DNA from: Onstottus_B arcticum
GTDB taxonomy: Bacteria; Acidobacteriota; Blastocatellia; UBA7656
Direction: 5' to 3'
Length of the DNA stretch: 64,000 bases
Assembly: GCA_038040485.1 (NCBI GenBank)
Contig: JBBPIE010000004.1
Location: 220,175 to 284,174 of the forward strand
The position numbers were made by a program, and so were the translations under genes. The notes below the pieces were generated by a model, which worked only from the letters and a program-made list of their open reading frames with translations, did no database searches and had not been told where the DNA came from. Positions 17,748 to 30,109 of this stretch are shown here, piece by piece; the stretch's first letter is position 1; every line of letters starts with the position of its first letter.

Positions 17748-19367
17748 ATGAAGATTACCAGATTTATTACCGCGAGCACGCTGTTTGTCATGGCTCTCGC
17801 CGGTATCTCTTTCGCTCAGACCGTTCAGGTCACCAACACTTCGCAATGGGTCGCTGCCAAGCGTCAGATCCTGGCGGTCAAGTATATCGAACACAACCAA
17901 ACGTCGGTCAATATGGCGGGCACATCGCTCGTTCCGCGAGCGTTCGGCAAGGCCGACGTTGAGTTCAAGAATGGCCGCTCGAGGATCAAACTCGAGATGG
18001 AGAACCTCGGCCATCCGCAATCGCTGGGCGCCTACTACACCACTTACATACTGTGGGCGGTCGCTCCCGAAGGACAGGCTGAGAGCCTTGTCGAATTGCC
18101 GGTCAGCGGTAAATTCAACGCCGATGCGACGACGAAATTTCAGACGTTCGGCCTGATGATCACCGCCGAACCGCACTCCAGGGTGGCGTTGCCGAGTCCC
18201 GTGATCGTAGCTGAGAACGCCTTGCGGAAAGGGACGGAAGGCAGAACCGGAGTCAGCCAGATTGAGTACAGCGGTGATTCTGGAGCGTGGTATGTCGTCT
18301 CCTGGCCTAACTCGCCTGCGTTGAATGCGGACTTCAATACACCCCTGCTGATTCTGGGCGCGCGTCGTGCCGTGTGGATAGCGCAGCGGGCCGACGCCAG
18401 GACATTCGCCGCCCCCGAGCTGCGAGAAGCGGAAGTCAAGCTCGAGGTTTTGGAACAGAACTGGCCACAATCGCACAGAAATAACGACGATCGCAAGAAT
18501 CAGGAGCGATATGGCGGCCAGGCTCGCGACGTGATGCGTCTGGCTGAACACGCCCGAATGCTGACCGTCGAGCGCAGCGCCCAAGCGCGGCTTGATGCCG
18601 AGCGCCGCAACGCGAGCAATACTATCGCAGAGGCCCAGTCCGACGCTGATCGCGCGAGAAGTGAAGCTGACCGGGCTGCAAATGATGCCGATCTCGCGAG
18701 AATCCAAGCCGAGCGAGCGACAACCGATGCCGATCGTTCGAGAGCCGAAGCTGAACGCGCGCGGATGTCCGAACGAGAGGCAGCGGAGCGGGCTGCAGCG
18801 GATGCTGCCCTGTCTCGTCAGCGAGTAGCGCAGGCGCAATCCGAAACTGAGACCGCGAAATCCAACGAAGCTCTGGCATCGAACGAAGCAATGCGCTCAC
18901 GCCGAGAGGCCGAAGACGCTTTGCGTGAAAGAGACGACGCGCGTCAGGGTCTCTACGTTTCGCTCTCAGCGATTCTCGAGACCAGGCGTGAAGCCCGCGG
19001 GCTGATCGTCAATCTTTCTGATGTGTTGTTCGATACCGGACAGGCGACGCTCAAGCCAGGCGCTCGCGAGAAGCTCAGCAAGCTGGCGGGAATCCTCTTA
19101 GCGTATCCCGGCGTCTACTCGATCGAGGTCGAGGGACACACTGATTCGGTCGGCACGGATGAAAGCAACCTCAGGCTCTCACAGGGGCGAGCCGACTCGG
19201 TGCACGATTATCTCTTGCAAAGCGGAGTCAAGCGGGATCGCATGGCATTGGGTCGCGGGTTTGGTGAATCCACTCCAGTGGCCACCAACGACACAGCGGC
19301 TGGCAGGCAAGTCAATCGTCGTGTTGAAATCGTCATCGCGGATTCAGCGAAGCAGGCTAGTAGGTAA
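17748..19367 (+). CDS. OmpA-family outer-membrane/periplasmic protein with long coiled coil
   Basis: 539 residues, ATG with AGGAG upstream. A signal peptide (1-23, ending FAQ) precedes a beta-rich domain (about 25-225). An Ala/Glu/Arg coiled coil (about 255-405) follows, with repeats like DADRARSEADRAANDAD. The C-terminal OmpA-like domain (about 420-535) has NLSDVLFDTGQATLKPGARE, VEGHTDSVG and the closing RQVNRRVEIV. Such domains bind the peptidoglycan diamino acid and tether the envelope. A strong intrinsic terminator follows at 19386. Confidence 0.88.
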   Translation: MKITRFITASTLFVMALAGISFAQTVQVTNTSQWVAAKRQILAVKYIEHNQTSVNMAGTSLVPRAFGKADVEFKNGRSRIKLEMENLGHPQSLGAYYTTYILWAVAPEGQAESLVELPVSGKFNADATTKFQTFGLMITAEPHSRVALPSPVIVAENALRKGTEGRTGVSQIEYSGDSGAWYVVSWPNSPALNADFNTPLLILGARRAVWIAQRADARTFAAPELREAEVKLEVLEQNWPQSHRNNDDRKNQERYGGQARDVMRLAEHARMLTVERSAQARLDAERRNASNTIAEAQSDADRARSEADRAANDADLARIQAERATTDADRSRAEAERARMSEREAAERAAADAALSRQRVAQAQSETETAKSNEALASNEAMRSRREAEDALRERDDARQGLYVSLSAILETRREARGLIVNLSDVLFDTGQATLKPGAREKLSKLAGILLAYPGVYSIEVEGHTDSVGTDESNLRLSQGRADSVHDYLLQSGVKRDRMALGRGFGESTPVATNDTAAGRQVNRRVEIVIADSAKQASR

Positions 19368-19385
19368 TCAAGCTCAAGGAAAGAG

Positions 19386-19430
19386 CGGGCGCAATGGCTT
19401 AACATCAAGTTGAGCCACTGCGCCCGTTTT
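19386..19430 (+). terminator. intrinsic terminator after the OmpA gene
   Basis: A 14-base arm (19386-19399, CGGGCGCAATGGCT) pairs with 19413-19426 with one mismatch over a 13-base loop and is followed by TTTT. It ends 69 bases before the convergent kinase gene and may serve both directions. Confidence 0.8.
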
Positions 19431-19498
19431 GACCTGCTCGGTTCGTAACGAGATTGCAGAACCCTGCGCGGATATTGAAAGGAAAGACCGATCATCGG

Positions 19499-21955
19499 TC
19501 ACGCAGGTTCTGCAAGCTTCTCCCACTTCACCCTGAGTTCTTCAACGATTGTTTTGAATCTCGGCTCATCGCGAAGCGCTCCCCAGTTCGGATTCGCCGA
19601 TATCCACGGATAGTTTTCGTTCCCCATCGAGATCGATCGTTCTAGCCACGCGATCGCTTCGTCGGCGTTGTTGTCCAACGCGTACACAGTAGCCAAGTGG
19701 AAAGCAATGTCCTGGTCCGCGCGAGCGATATCTTTCACCCGCTCGTCGACAAACTCAAGGGCGCGTTCACGTTCACCGCGAGCGAGATAGCAATACGCAA
19801 GAAATATTTTGTGCGAGTGCAGATCGGGATGTTTCGCGAGAATGTCTTCGGCCGTAGCGGTAGCTTTGTCGATGTCGCCGCGATAGTAGTCGATCACCGC
19901 GCGATACGCTCGCAGATTCGGATGATGAGGCTCGAAGGCCATCCCTTTCGCGATCTCGGCTTCAGCCTTCGCGTAGTCGCGCTGGTAGATAAAAATGCGG
20001 GCGCGGTTGTAAGCGGCAAACACGATGTCGGTAGGGCTGATTTTGAGCAGGCGGTCCCACGCTTCGAGTGCTTTGTCGTACTGGCCGCTCAGGCGATAGA
20101 CGTAAGCGGCGACCGAATGAACCGAAGGCTCGTTGGGCGTGCTGCGGATCAGACGACGAATCTCCTTGCGCGCGGTTTCCGACCGGCCTTCGATCAAGTC
20201 GACGTAAATCATCCGCACTCTTGGCTCGACAAGCTTCGGATCGATCTCGAGCGCGCGATCGAAAGCATCCCTGGCCTTCGCATAGTGCTCGATGCCGCCC
20301 ATGCCTTTTAGCACGTAGTTGACCTGACAGACGCCAAGCCCGCTGTGCGCAAGCGCAAAGTTGGGATCCAGTTCGACCGCTTTGCTGAACAGGTCAATTG
20401 CTGATTCCAGATCGCCAGTGTCCAGGGTCTGGGTGATGAACTTGTAGAGAACGGTCCGGCCCCTGAGGTAGCACTCGTAGGCCTCGGCTTTCTGGGTCGG
20501 AGCTTTGACCAATCGCTCTTGTTCTTTCGAGTTGGTCTTGACCCTCAAGCCATCGACTATCTTGCGCGAGATCGTGTCTTGCACGGTCATTATATCTTTC
20601 GACTCGACGTCAATCTTCTCGCTCCAGACAATCTCGCCGGACCCGGTGTCCACCAGTTGAGGCGTCAGCCGAAATCGGTCGCCCGACTTCAGATATCCGC
20701 CAATCAATACGGCGTCCACGGCGAGCTGGGCGCCGACCGCGCGCGGGTCGATGTCTTTGTTCTGATACTGGGAGGTATAAGACGACGGCCGCACAATCAA
20801 GTCTCGAAGCTGCGCAAGCTCGGTGATCACACTGTCGGCGAGGCTGAACCCGTAGAAGTCGTTCTCGGGGTTGCCGGACAAATTCTTGAACGGCATTATC
20901 GCGATCGCTTTCTTGTCGCGCGAGATCCACATCGACGGCGAGTTGTCGGGGGTGGCCGACTCGCTGCCCGCCGAGCTGGACTCTTCCCTGGCCTGCGGGC
21001 CGGTGTTGAACGCGCGCTGAAACATTCCGGCCATGCGGTGACGCAGTCCAGGTTTCTTTTGAAGTCTTTTCGACGCCTTGAGCAGCGACGACTTGTCGGC
21101 CGGGACGGTGCCGCTTGCCGAGTAGTGGCTGCGGACGAGCGCGCGCAAATCTTCCAACAGAACCTCCACCGATTGATAGCGCGCGTCGGCATTCTTGGCC
21201 ATCGCTTTCGAAACGATCTGCTGAAGCCGCGGAGGCGCGCCATCGCCGAGCGGCGCCGGCTCGCTGTGCATGACGGCGTGCATCACGTCCACCGAACTCT
21301 TACCCTTGAACGGAAGCCGCCCACTGATCATCTCGTACATGACGACGCCGAACGAGAAGATGTCGGAGCGCGCATCAGCCCGCTCGCCTCGCGCCTGCTC
21401 GGGTGACATATAACTCGCGGTCCCGAACGGCGTGCCGACCTGTGTGAGTTCGACCGTGTGATGCGCGGGGTCTTCGCTGGAAGCCTTGATCAGTTTTGCA
21501 AGACCGAAGTCTAAAATCTTGAGCTGGTTTCGCTCGTTCAACATTATGTTGGACGATTTGATGTCGCGATGAAGCACGTTGCGGCGATGAGCTTCGGCAA
21601 GCGCGTCGGCTATATCGAGCGCGAACTCAAGCGCCTGGTCGAGCGGGAGCGGCCGGCCGCCGATGTACTTCTTCAACGTTTTGCCGTCCACGTACTGCAT
21701 CACGAAGAAGAGGATGTCGTCGACTTCGTTCACTTCGTAGACGGTGCAAATATTCTGATGATCGATAGCGGAGGCCGCGCGAGCCTCGCGGAGGAAGCGG
21801 GTTCGCGCTTTCTCGTCGCCGACAAGTTCGGCGGCAAGTGCTTTTATGGCGACGGTGCGATTGAGTTTTGTGTCTTCGGCTTTGTAAACCACACCCATCC
21901 CGCCTTTGCCGATCTCTTTCAGGATGCGGTAGTGGAGTATGGTTTTACCGACCAT
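19499..21955 (-). CDS. Ser/Thr protein kinase with TolB/FlgO-like domain and TPR repeats
   Basis: 818 residues. The PknB-type kinase domain (about 8-270) has GKGGMG at 16-21, the ATP-binding lysine at 38, HRDIKSSN at 129-136 with catalytic Asp131, DFG at 149-151 and SYMSPEQARG. A short linker without an obvious membrane segment leads to a domain of about 345-490 beginning AIMPFKNLSGNPENDFYGFS, of the type seen in TolB/FlgO-like and CadC-like effectors. TPR repeats fill about 500-810. It is probably a cytoplasmic signalling hub. The upstream region 21956-22360 holds an imperfect inverted repeat. Confidence 0.92.
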   Translation of the reverse strand: MVGKTILHYRILKEIGKGGMGVVYKAEDTKLNRTVAIKALAAELVGDEKARTRFLREARAASAIDHQNICTVYEVNEVDDILFFVMQYVDGKTLKKYIGGRPLPLDQALEFALDIADALAEAHRRNVLHRDIKSSNIMLNERNQLKILDFGLAKLIKASSEDPAHHTVELTQVGTPFGTASYMSPEQARGERADARSDIFSFGVVMYEMISGRLPFKGKSSVDVMHAVMHSEPAPLGDGAPPRLQQIVSKAMAKNADARYQSVEVLLEDLRALVRSHYSASGTVPADKSSLLKASKRLQKKPGLRHRMAGMFQRAFNTGPQAREESSSAGSESATPDNSPSMWISRDKKAIAIMPFKNLSGNPENDFYGFSLADSVITELAQLRDLIVRPSSYTSQYQNKDIDPRAVGAQLAVDAVLIGGYLKSGDRFRLTPQLVDTGSGEIVWSEKIDVESKDIMTVQDTISRKIVDGLRVKTNSKEQERLVKAPTQKAEAYECYLRGRTVLYKFITQTLDTGDLESAIDLFSKAVELDPNFALAHSGLGVCQVNYVLKGMGGIEHYAKARDAFDRALEIDPKLVEPRVRMIYVDLIEGRSETARKEIRRLIRSTPNEPSVHSVAAYVYRLSGQYDKALEAWDRLLKISPTDIVFAAYNRARIFIYQRDYAKAEAEIAKGMAFEPHHPNLRAYRAVIDYYRGDIDKATATAEDILAKHPDLHSHKIFLAYCYLARGERERALEFVDERVKDIARADQDIAFHLATVYALDNNADEAIAWLERSISMGNENYPWISANPNWGALRDEPRFKTIVEELRVKWEKLAEPA

Positions 21956-22059
21956 TAGACTGAATCCAAAGCGTCAAGAAAATCGCTGCGCTCGATTATA
22001 CACACCGCACCAGTAAGGGCCAACGCAATTGCCCAAGCTGTATCAGACTGATCCGCGAA

Positions 22060-22262
22060 TTTCGATCCGCGAATCTCGCGAATAACGCGAATGTTCTGGT
22101 GGTGCGTCGGTTTGAGGTTCAGAGTTCAAAGCTTTGGCTTGCTTCTCCGGTTCCTGCGGGGCGAAAGAGCAAGTTGAATCTTGCATTCTTAACTTCAAGT
22201 GGCCCCACTTCCTAATTGTTCGTGATCCGTCTTGATTCGCGCTATTCGCGTGATTTGTGGAA
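22060..22262. repeat. imperfect inverted-repeat element in kinase-uvrA intergenic region
   Basis: The left side (about 22056-22095) carries GATCCGCGAAT twice, then TCTCGCGAATAACGCGAAT. The right side (about 22234-22260) carries the inverted counterpart GATTCGCGCTATTCGCGTGA. The interior is unique. The open frame across it is an accident of the repeat. This looks like a small dispersed palindromic element. Confidence 0.55.
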
Positions 22263-22362
22263 ACGTTCTTCTCCACGGTTATCTTGATACTCGCGAGGTT
22301 CGTCCGGTAGAATGTTCTGTTCTCATGTACACCTGATTCGTATCTATCTAAGCTGAGTTTTG

Positions 22363-25179
<2,817 letters not shown>

Positions 25180-25183
25180 TGAC

Positions 25184-25272
25184 CCTGTACGGGCGTCCCT
25201 CCGTGGGCGCCCCTCGATTATGTATGTATCCTTCTACGCGACGAGGGGCGCCCACGGAGGCGCCCCTACAGG
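25184..25272. repeat. long GC-rich hairpin repeat (GGGGCGCC/CCTCCGTGG type)
   Basis: Left arm 25184-25216 and right arm 25242-25272 are almost perfectly complementary over about 31 bp, with a 25-base loop. The core CCTCCGTGGGCGCCCC is shared in inverted form. It lies between the convergent uvrA and metallophosphoesterase genes, so it could act as a bidirectional terminator. It is also clearly related to the element at 47833-47928. Confidence 0.85.
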
Positions 25273-25304
25273 TTTATCATCTTGGTTTTGACTGGGTAAC
25301 CAGG

Positions 25305-27794
25305 CTACGACGGGCTCAACTCAAACACATCGATGATCTTCATTTTCAGAGCCGGGCCGTTGCTCAGCGGCTTGTCTATTCCAATCACGTAAGCCTTCAA
25401 ACCGTCCTCGGTCAGCCGAATTCGGATGAACTCCTTGTACTCTTCGATCCTCGCGGCGCCGCCCGCTTCGCTGTAATGACCGTTGAACTCGAGCGAAACC
25501 GCCAAATACCACCCGAGCCACACACAACTCATCAACCCGCCGAGCAATGCTGCAACAACAAGCTTCAGTACGTGCATGCGGGCGTCGCTCGACGGCTCCG
25601 TGTCGCGCAACGCAAACGGCAACCACAGCACTAAAGCTCCTTGCCCCAACCACACTGCCAACAACAACCATCGAAGCCCCCGGCGCGCGAGTTGGTTTCC
25701 AAGGGTGGCGAACACGACCACAGCCAGCACCGCCGCAACCCAGGCTCGCCATGAACCAACTCGAACAAGCAGAAACGGAACACCAAGTTGCAACACCGCA
25801 TGCCACAACCCTAGAATGCCGAAGCCGATCTTACCGCCAATTCCGTGCAGTTCACCTCCGACAAGAGCCCCAACCAGGATCACACCGAAGAACGTTGCAA
25901 CCACAAGGAAAGTGAACAGAACGTCGGAGAAAAGATAGGCGAACGGATATTTTCCGAACTTGAGAACGCCTGCCGAGAAAATGGCTATGCCGATGACGAC
26001 CAAGGTCCACAGAAGCCATACGTGTATCTTGCTGACCTTTCCTTTGCTGGCCTGCTTGTTCAACCACTCAGAGTAGATGATCCCCGCGGCGATCGAAGAA
26101 ACCGCCCAAAGACTCGAGAGTAGAACCAGCACGCTGCACTTGAATGGCGAAAGACTATCGACGTAAATCCAGAAGTCCTTAATCCCAAAGAACAAGAACA
26201 CCAGCGCCCCTGCGAGCGAAAGGACAATCGCCATCGAGTAGCGGCCGGACAACTCTCCCTTTTCTCTTCGCGAGAGCCCGACCAACAACTTGGCGCAGAC
26301 GACCGTCGCGACAATCAGGGCTGTGGAAAGACCGAGGAACCCCACCCGCAAACCCACGCCCCAGTCATCCAGACCTGCCCTCTCGGCGAAATTTTGATCG
26401 GGCCATTGGAGGGCCGGAAACCAACCCGTGAGATCGGTTTGAAGGAAGTTCGAAATACCAAACAATTTGGCAAGCAGCTTGTCGACCACCTCGGTTGTGC
26501 TTTTCGGAACAGTGGCCGCGAAGAAAACGACGAAGGCCAAGAAAGCGCCGAGCGCAGCGACGTACCCTCCAAGAATGAGATTCACTATGTTGAACAACCG
26601 TGCAGAGATCGCGCGGCGCGATTCCTTCGGTGAAGGGTACACGGTCTGCTGCTTCACTTCGCCAACATTGACATGAGACGGATGGAGGAACGCGCCGCCC
26701 AGTCCTGAGACGACTGACGCGTAGTTACTCGCGCTCGGCGCTTCGCCTTTCTGGTCGCCGCCAGAACCGGCACTTGGACCGGGCCCCCAATACCTCGCGT
26801 AATGATGGGTGTCGCCGGAGAGGTCCAGCCGGCACTTGTTTTTTGCGAGTCCTGCTTCGGAAGGAAGGAACGGGCAGGTGAGTCCGAGGTATTCGAACAT
26901 TTGCGCAAATCTGCCTTTCGGGTCCGCGAGTTTGCCCAAAACGGTGGTCGGTTCCGGCGTCGCCAGTATCAGTTTGTCGGGCGGCTTACCTCCGCAGGTC
27001 TCCTTGAAGAACACCTGCTGTCTCACGTCCAGCCCGCCGACTTCGTTGTCCAACCCCCACAGCCACCAACCAAACGGGAGCTGTATCGCAGTGTAGCTTG
27101 CCGTTTGAACGCGCTTGAAGCCCGGGACCATAAGCTGCGGCTTGAGACCAGCGAGATCCTCCTTGCCTTCCTCGCTGGTAGGCTTCCGGAGCTGGCGATT
27201 GAATCCGTCAATCAAGTCGTAGTAGTCGTGGTTAGCCGGCACTCCGACCATCGGGCGTCGCCCGAGGTCTTCCGGCTTGATCCCCAAGTCGTTTGCCGCC
27301 CAGCAGAACGGAGCTTGAAACCGCTCAGCCAGGGTCGTGTAGTCCGCCATGTGATATGAAGTGTCTCCGCCAATAAACAAAAACTCTCCGCGAGGCAAAA
27401 GCGTCGTCGCGCCGGCTGCCGAAGCGTCATTGTTGTCGAAGTACACATCCGACCCGGGAGCAGCAGGTTCTTTGACCCGCAGCTTGCTCAGGCAAAGATA
27501 CGCAATGCTGTAGGTAGCCTTCTGACCGTCGCCGGTGTCGGCAAGGTAATCGAACCAGTATTCGCTTCCGGGACACTCATTGTTGAGTCTGGGCTCGACG
27601 TCGAATGCGCAAACCTCAGCCTCCATCCAGTCTCGCGGGTCGAGCTTGTTCTTGAACGCGATGTAAAGCAATGTCGTCTTCAGGCTGGCGATGAACTGGG
27701 GGCCCAACAACCAGGACACCGGCTTCTTGAAAGCGCTGTCCTCCGGTTTCGCAGGAGGATCCGACACCTTCTTCTGCTCGATCGTCTTCGCCAT
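25305..27794 (-). CDS. metallophosphoesterase with C-terminal multi-pass membrane domain
   Basis: 829 residues. A calcineurin-like phosphoesterase domain occupies about 130-400. Metal-ligand motifs are FIGGDTSYH, GVPANHDYYD and LSGDTHHYARY, matching the GD-x-H / GNHD / GH order with variations. About ten hydrophobic segments follow (about 420-760), for example AALGAFLAFVVFFAATVP, then a soluble end of about 60 residues. The hydrolase appears to be cytoplasmic and membrane-anchored; the substrate is unknown. It is downstream of the lactone oxidase gene (37-base gap) and ends next to the hairpin repeat at 25184. Confidence 0.75.
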   Translation of the reverse strand: MAKTIEQKKVSDPPAKPEDSAFKKPVSWLLGPQFIASLKTTLLYIAFKNKLDPRDWMEAEVCAFDVEPRLNNECPGSEYWFDYLADTGDGQKATYSIAYLCLSKLRVKEPAAPGSDVYFDNNDASAAGATTLLPRGEFLFIGGDTSYHMADYTTLAERFQAPFCWAANDLGIKPEDLGRRPMVGVPANHDYYDLIDGFNRQLRKPTSEEGKEDLAGLKPQLMVPGFKRVQTASYTAIQLPFGWWLWGLDNEVGGLDVRQQVFFKETCGGKPPDKLILATPEPTTVLGKLADPKGRFAQMFEYLGLTCPFLPSEAGLAKNKCRLDLSGDTHHYARYWGPGPSAGSGGDQKGEAPSASNYASVVSGLGGAFLHPSHVNVGEVKQQTVYPSPKESRRAISARLFNIVNLILGGYVAALGAFLAFVVFFAATVPKSTTEVVDKLLAKLFGISNFLQTDLTGWFPALQWPDQNFAERAGLDDWGVGLRVGFLGLSTALIVATVVCAKLLVGLSRREKGELSGRYSMAIVLSLAGALVFLFFGIKDFWIYVDSLSPFKCSVLVLLSSLWAVSSIAAGIIYSEWLNKQASKGKVSKIHVWLLWTLVVIGIAIFSAGVLKFGKYPFAYLFSDVLFTFLVVATFFGVILVGALVGGELHGIGGKIGFGILGLWHAVLQLGVPFLLVRVGSWRAWVAAVLAVVVFATLGNQLARRGLRWLLLAVWLGQGALVLWLPFALRDTEPSSDARMHVLKLVVAALLGGLMSCVWLGWYLAVSLEFNGHYSEAGGAARIEEYKEFIRIRLTEDGLKAYVIGIDKPLSNGPALKMKIIDVFELSPS

Positions 27795-27831
27795 TACTCC
27801 CCTCCTAAGTGTAGACCCAGTTACTGGCGCC

Positions 27832-29301
27832 TCACGCGTCGAATCCGCAACGCTCGGAAAAGCGATTGTTGAAGGTCCCTTTCGAGTTTAGAGCCTTGCG
27901 GACCGCGACCCACCGATCGAACATCGGGTACATTTTTTTGATCGCTTCACGGCCGCCCGCAAGGTAGTGAATCTGTCCCCAATGCGGACGCGCCTCAAAC
28001 TCGACCAACGCATCTTCGATCTCTCGGAGAGTCTCCATACCGCCTTTCGTGCCGTCGATCATTGGGACTTCGAGCATGCAGGTCGTGCGTCCGTACATCA
28101 TCGAGAAATACAAATTTGATTGCGCAACAAAGCGCAGCGAGATAGGCAATGAATGAAACGTTTTCTTGACGCGATTGCGCTCGGCGATTTCGATGATCTT
28201 ATCGACAGCGTCTATGTAAGCGCCGTTTTCAACGGGCAACGCTAGCTCGCTCGAGTAGGCGGCCACATAATTCGGCGCACCCAAATCCAGGACTCGATAG
28301 CTCTCGGCAATGTACACCTTGTCCTTAAGGGCCTCGATCGAGTTCTCGATCGTCCGCGGCGCGGCTCCCGGAAGGAGCGAAAGCTTGAAAATCTCCAACC
28401 TGCCGGAGAACCGGATGAGCGGGCGCGGCAGCCATGAGAACAGCACCGACAGCGGGCTGCGATTGGCTTGATCGGGCGATGGGCGCGCCGGCTTTGAGTC
28501 GACCTCGCGCGCGGTGATCAGACAGGAGTGATCGCCATCAAACTTGTAAGGATTGACCAGCACTTCATAGTGGCGAAATTGCTTCAACACGTCGCCTTTC
28601 AGCAGCTCGGCTTTCACTTGAGTCCAGCGGCTTACGGTGCGTGTCTCCTTGAGCCAGTATTTCTGCATGACTTCAAGCGTCACTGAGTAGACCACACCCA
28701 TACATCCCAGGCTCACCACCACAGCATTGAACCAGTCGTCATCCTGGCGCAGCTCGACATCGCTGTGGCGCTTGTTGAACTCTTGCGGATCGGTGATGCC
28801 GTTTGTTGGCTCGACCCGATAAGCCTTGCCTTCGCCGGCCACGATCACGATCGACTTCACGAAGCTCGCCAGCGAGCCGATCTCGATGCCGGAGCCGTGC
28901 GTAGAAGTGGACAGCGCGCCGACGATCGTTTGGGCCGTGTGCCCTCCAGCGTTCTGGAGCGCAAGACCTTTCTGGTCCAGCTTCGAGTTGAGTTCCGATA
29001 TGCGGATGCCGCATTCAGTCTCAACCAGCATCGAGCGGTCCTTGTTTTGTTTAAGCGTTTCGGTCTCGAGCGGCAGTACCCTATTCAAGCCGTGCGTGTC
29101 GATCAGGAAGTCGTCGGTCAGAGCGACGTCGGAAAACGAGTGGCCGGAACCGACCGCTCGTACTCTGCGATTCTCACGCTCGGCGCGCTGGATGATGTCG
29201 ACGATTTCGCCGAGCGTCGTCGGACGAAAAATCTGCACCGGAGAGGCTTTCTGGTTGCCTATGCAATTGGTCCATTCTTCACGCTCATTGCTTCGGTTCA
29301 T
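27832..29301 (-). CDS. FAD-dependent sugar-1,4-lactone oxidase family protein (ALO/GULO-like)
   Basis: 489 residues. The FAD_binding_4 half (about 15-200) has AVGSGHSFSDVALTDDFLID and TAQTIVGALSTSTHGSG. The C-terminal ALO domain (about 230-485) ends with FEARPHWGQIHYLAGGRE and a final NNRFSERCG. These flavoproteins oxidise aldonolactones such as L-gulono- or D-arabinono-1,4-lactone, or alditols. The residue before the substrate-domain histidine does not reveal which, so the substrate stays open. The covalent-flavin histidine is not certain. Likely cotranscribed with the phosphoesterase at 25305. Confidence 0.85.
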   Translation of the reverse strand: MNRSNEREEWTNCIGNQKASPVQIFRPTTLGEIVDIIQRAERENRRVRAVGSGHSFSDVALTDDFLIDTHGLNRVLPLETETLKQNKDRSMLVETECGIRISELNSKLDQKGLALQNAGGHTAQTIVGALSTSTHGSGIEIGSLASFVKSIVIVAGEGKAYRVEPTNGITDPQEFNKRHSDVELRQDDDWFNAVVVSLGCMGVVYSVTLEVMQKYWLKETRTVSRWTQVKAELLKGDVLKQFRHYEVLVNPYKFDGDHSCLITAREVDSKPARPSPDQANRSPLSVLFSWLPRPLIRFSGRLEIFKLSLLPGAAPRTIENSIEALKDKVYIAESYRVLDLGAPNYVAAYSSELALPVENGAYIDAVDKIIEIAERNRVKKTFHSLPISLRFVAQSNLYFSMMYGRTTCMLEVPMIDGTKGGMETLREIEDALVEFEARPHWGQIHYLAGGREAIKKMYPMFDRWVAVRKALNSKGTFNNRFSERCGFDA

Positions 29302-29461
29302 CGTCTCACCTCTGATGGATTGACGTGGTTTTCAAGAAGCGGCCCGGTTTTGACTACGCGATGCTATCAGAACGTTGTCTGAAGTCAACCTCACAATGAA
29401 CGTTCTACGCTGCCGTCCAGCTTGTCTTTTTGAGGCTCAGTCAATAGACTAACCCGCTGTG

Positions 29462-30034
29462 ATGATCGAGCGTATTCAGCAGATTGCACTGGAGAGCATC
29501 GAAACGAAGCGCGCGTTTTTCGATTCACAAGCCGGCCTGGTGGCGCGCGCTGCGGAGATGTTGATCGGCGCCATACAGGCGGGCGGCAAGGTGTTGATCT
29601 TTGGGAACGGAGGCTCGGCCGCCGACGCTCAGCACATAGCCGCCGAGCTGGTGAACCGGCTGAACTATGACCGCCCCCCGATCGCGGCGATTGCTCTGAC
29701 GACCGACACTTCGATTCTGACGTCGGTGGGAAACGACTCAGCCTTTGAGGAACTGTTTGAACGGCAACTGCGAGCGCTGGGCCGGAGAGGCGACGTCGCG
29801 CTGGCGATCTCGACGAGCGGCAATTCACCAAACGTGCTCCGCGCAGTTCAGGCGGCGCGCGAGCTTCAAATAAGGACGATTGGGCTCGCGGGTCGAAGCG
29901 GCGGCAAGCTTGCGGGCGCGGTCGATCTCGCGTTGGTGGTTGGCGCCGAATCGACGCAGCGCATTCAAGAAACTCACATAACGATCGGACACATTCTGTG
30001 TGAGTTGATCGAAGAGGCTCTCTTTCCTGAATGA
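29462..30034 (+). CDS. gmhA: sedoheptulose-7-phosphate isomerase, GmhA-like
   Basis: 190 residues, typical of GmhA. SIS-domain motifs are GGKVLIFGNGGSAADAQHIA, then LTSVGNDSAFEELFERQL and AISTSGNSPNVLRA, with the late ESTQRIQETHITIGHILCEL. It converts sedoheptulose 7-phosphate to D-glycero-D-manno-heptose 7-phosphate, the first step to ADP-heptose for LPS core or S-layer sugars. GTG 29459 is an in-frame alternative start. It heads a likely operon with the unknown gene at 30110 and the GntR regulator. Confidence 0.93.
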   Translation: MIERIQQIALESIETKRAFFDSQAGLVARAAEMLIGAIQAGGKVLIFGNGGSAADAQHIAAELVNRLNYDRPPIAAIALTTDTSILTSVGNDSAFEELFERQLRALGRRGDVALAISTSGNSPNVLRAVQAARELQIRTIGLAGRSGGKLAGAVDLALVVGAESTQRIQETHITIGHILCELIEEALFPE

Positions 30035-30109
30035 ATCCGCGATGAATGCAATAAGCACCAGACGCGAGGGCGCACTCATTCGCGTTTATCGTCAGGCTGC
30101 CGGATCGAT

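Noticed and set aside
20519..21406. 295-residue plus-strand frame inside the kinase gene
   Set aside because: Antisense to the conserved TPR/kinase frame; Arg/His-rich shadow typical of high-GC codon bias.
22310..22335. LexA/SOS box before uvrA (CTGT-N8-ACAC)
   Set aside because: One mismatch to the enterobacterial consensus, which need not hold in this phylum.
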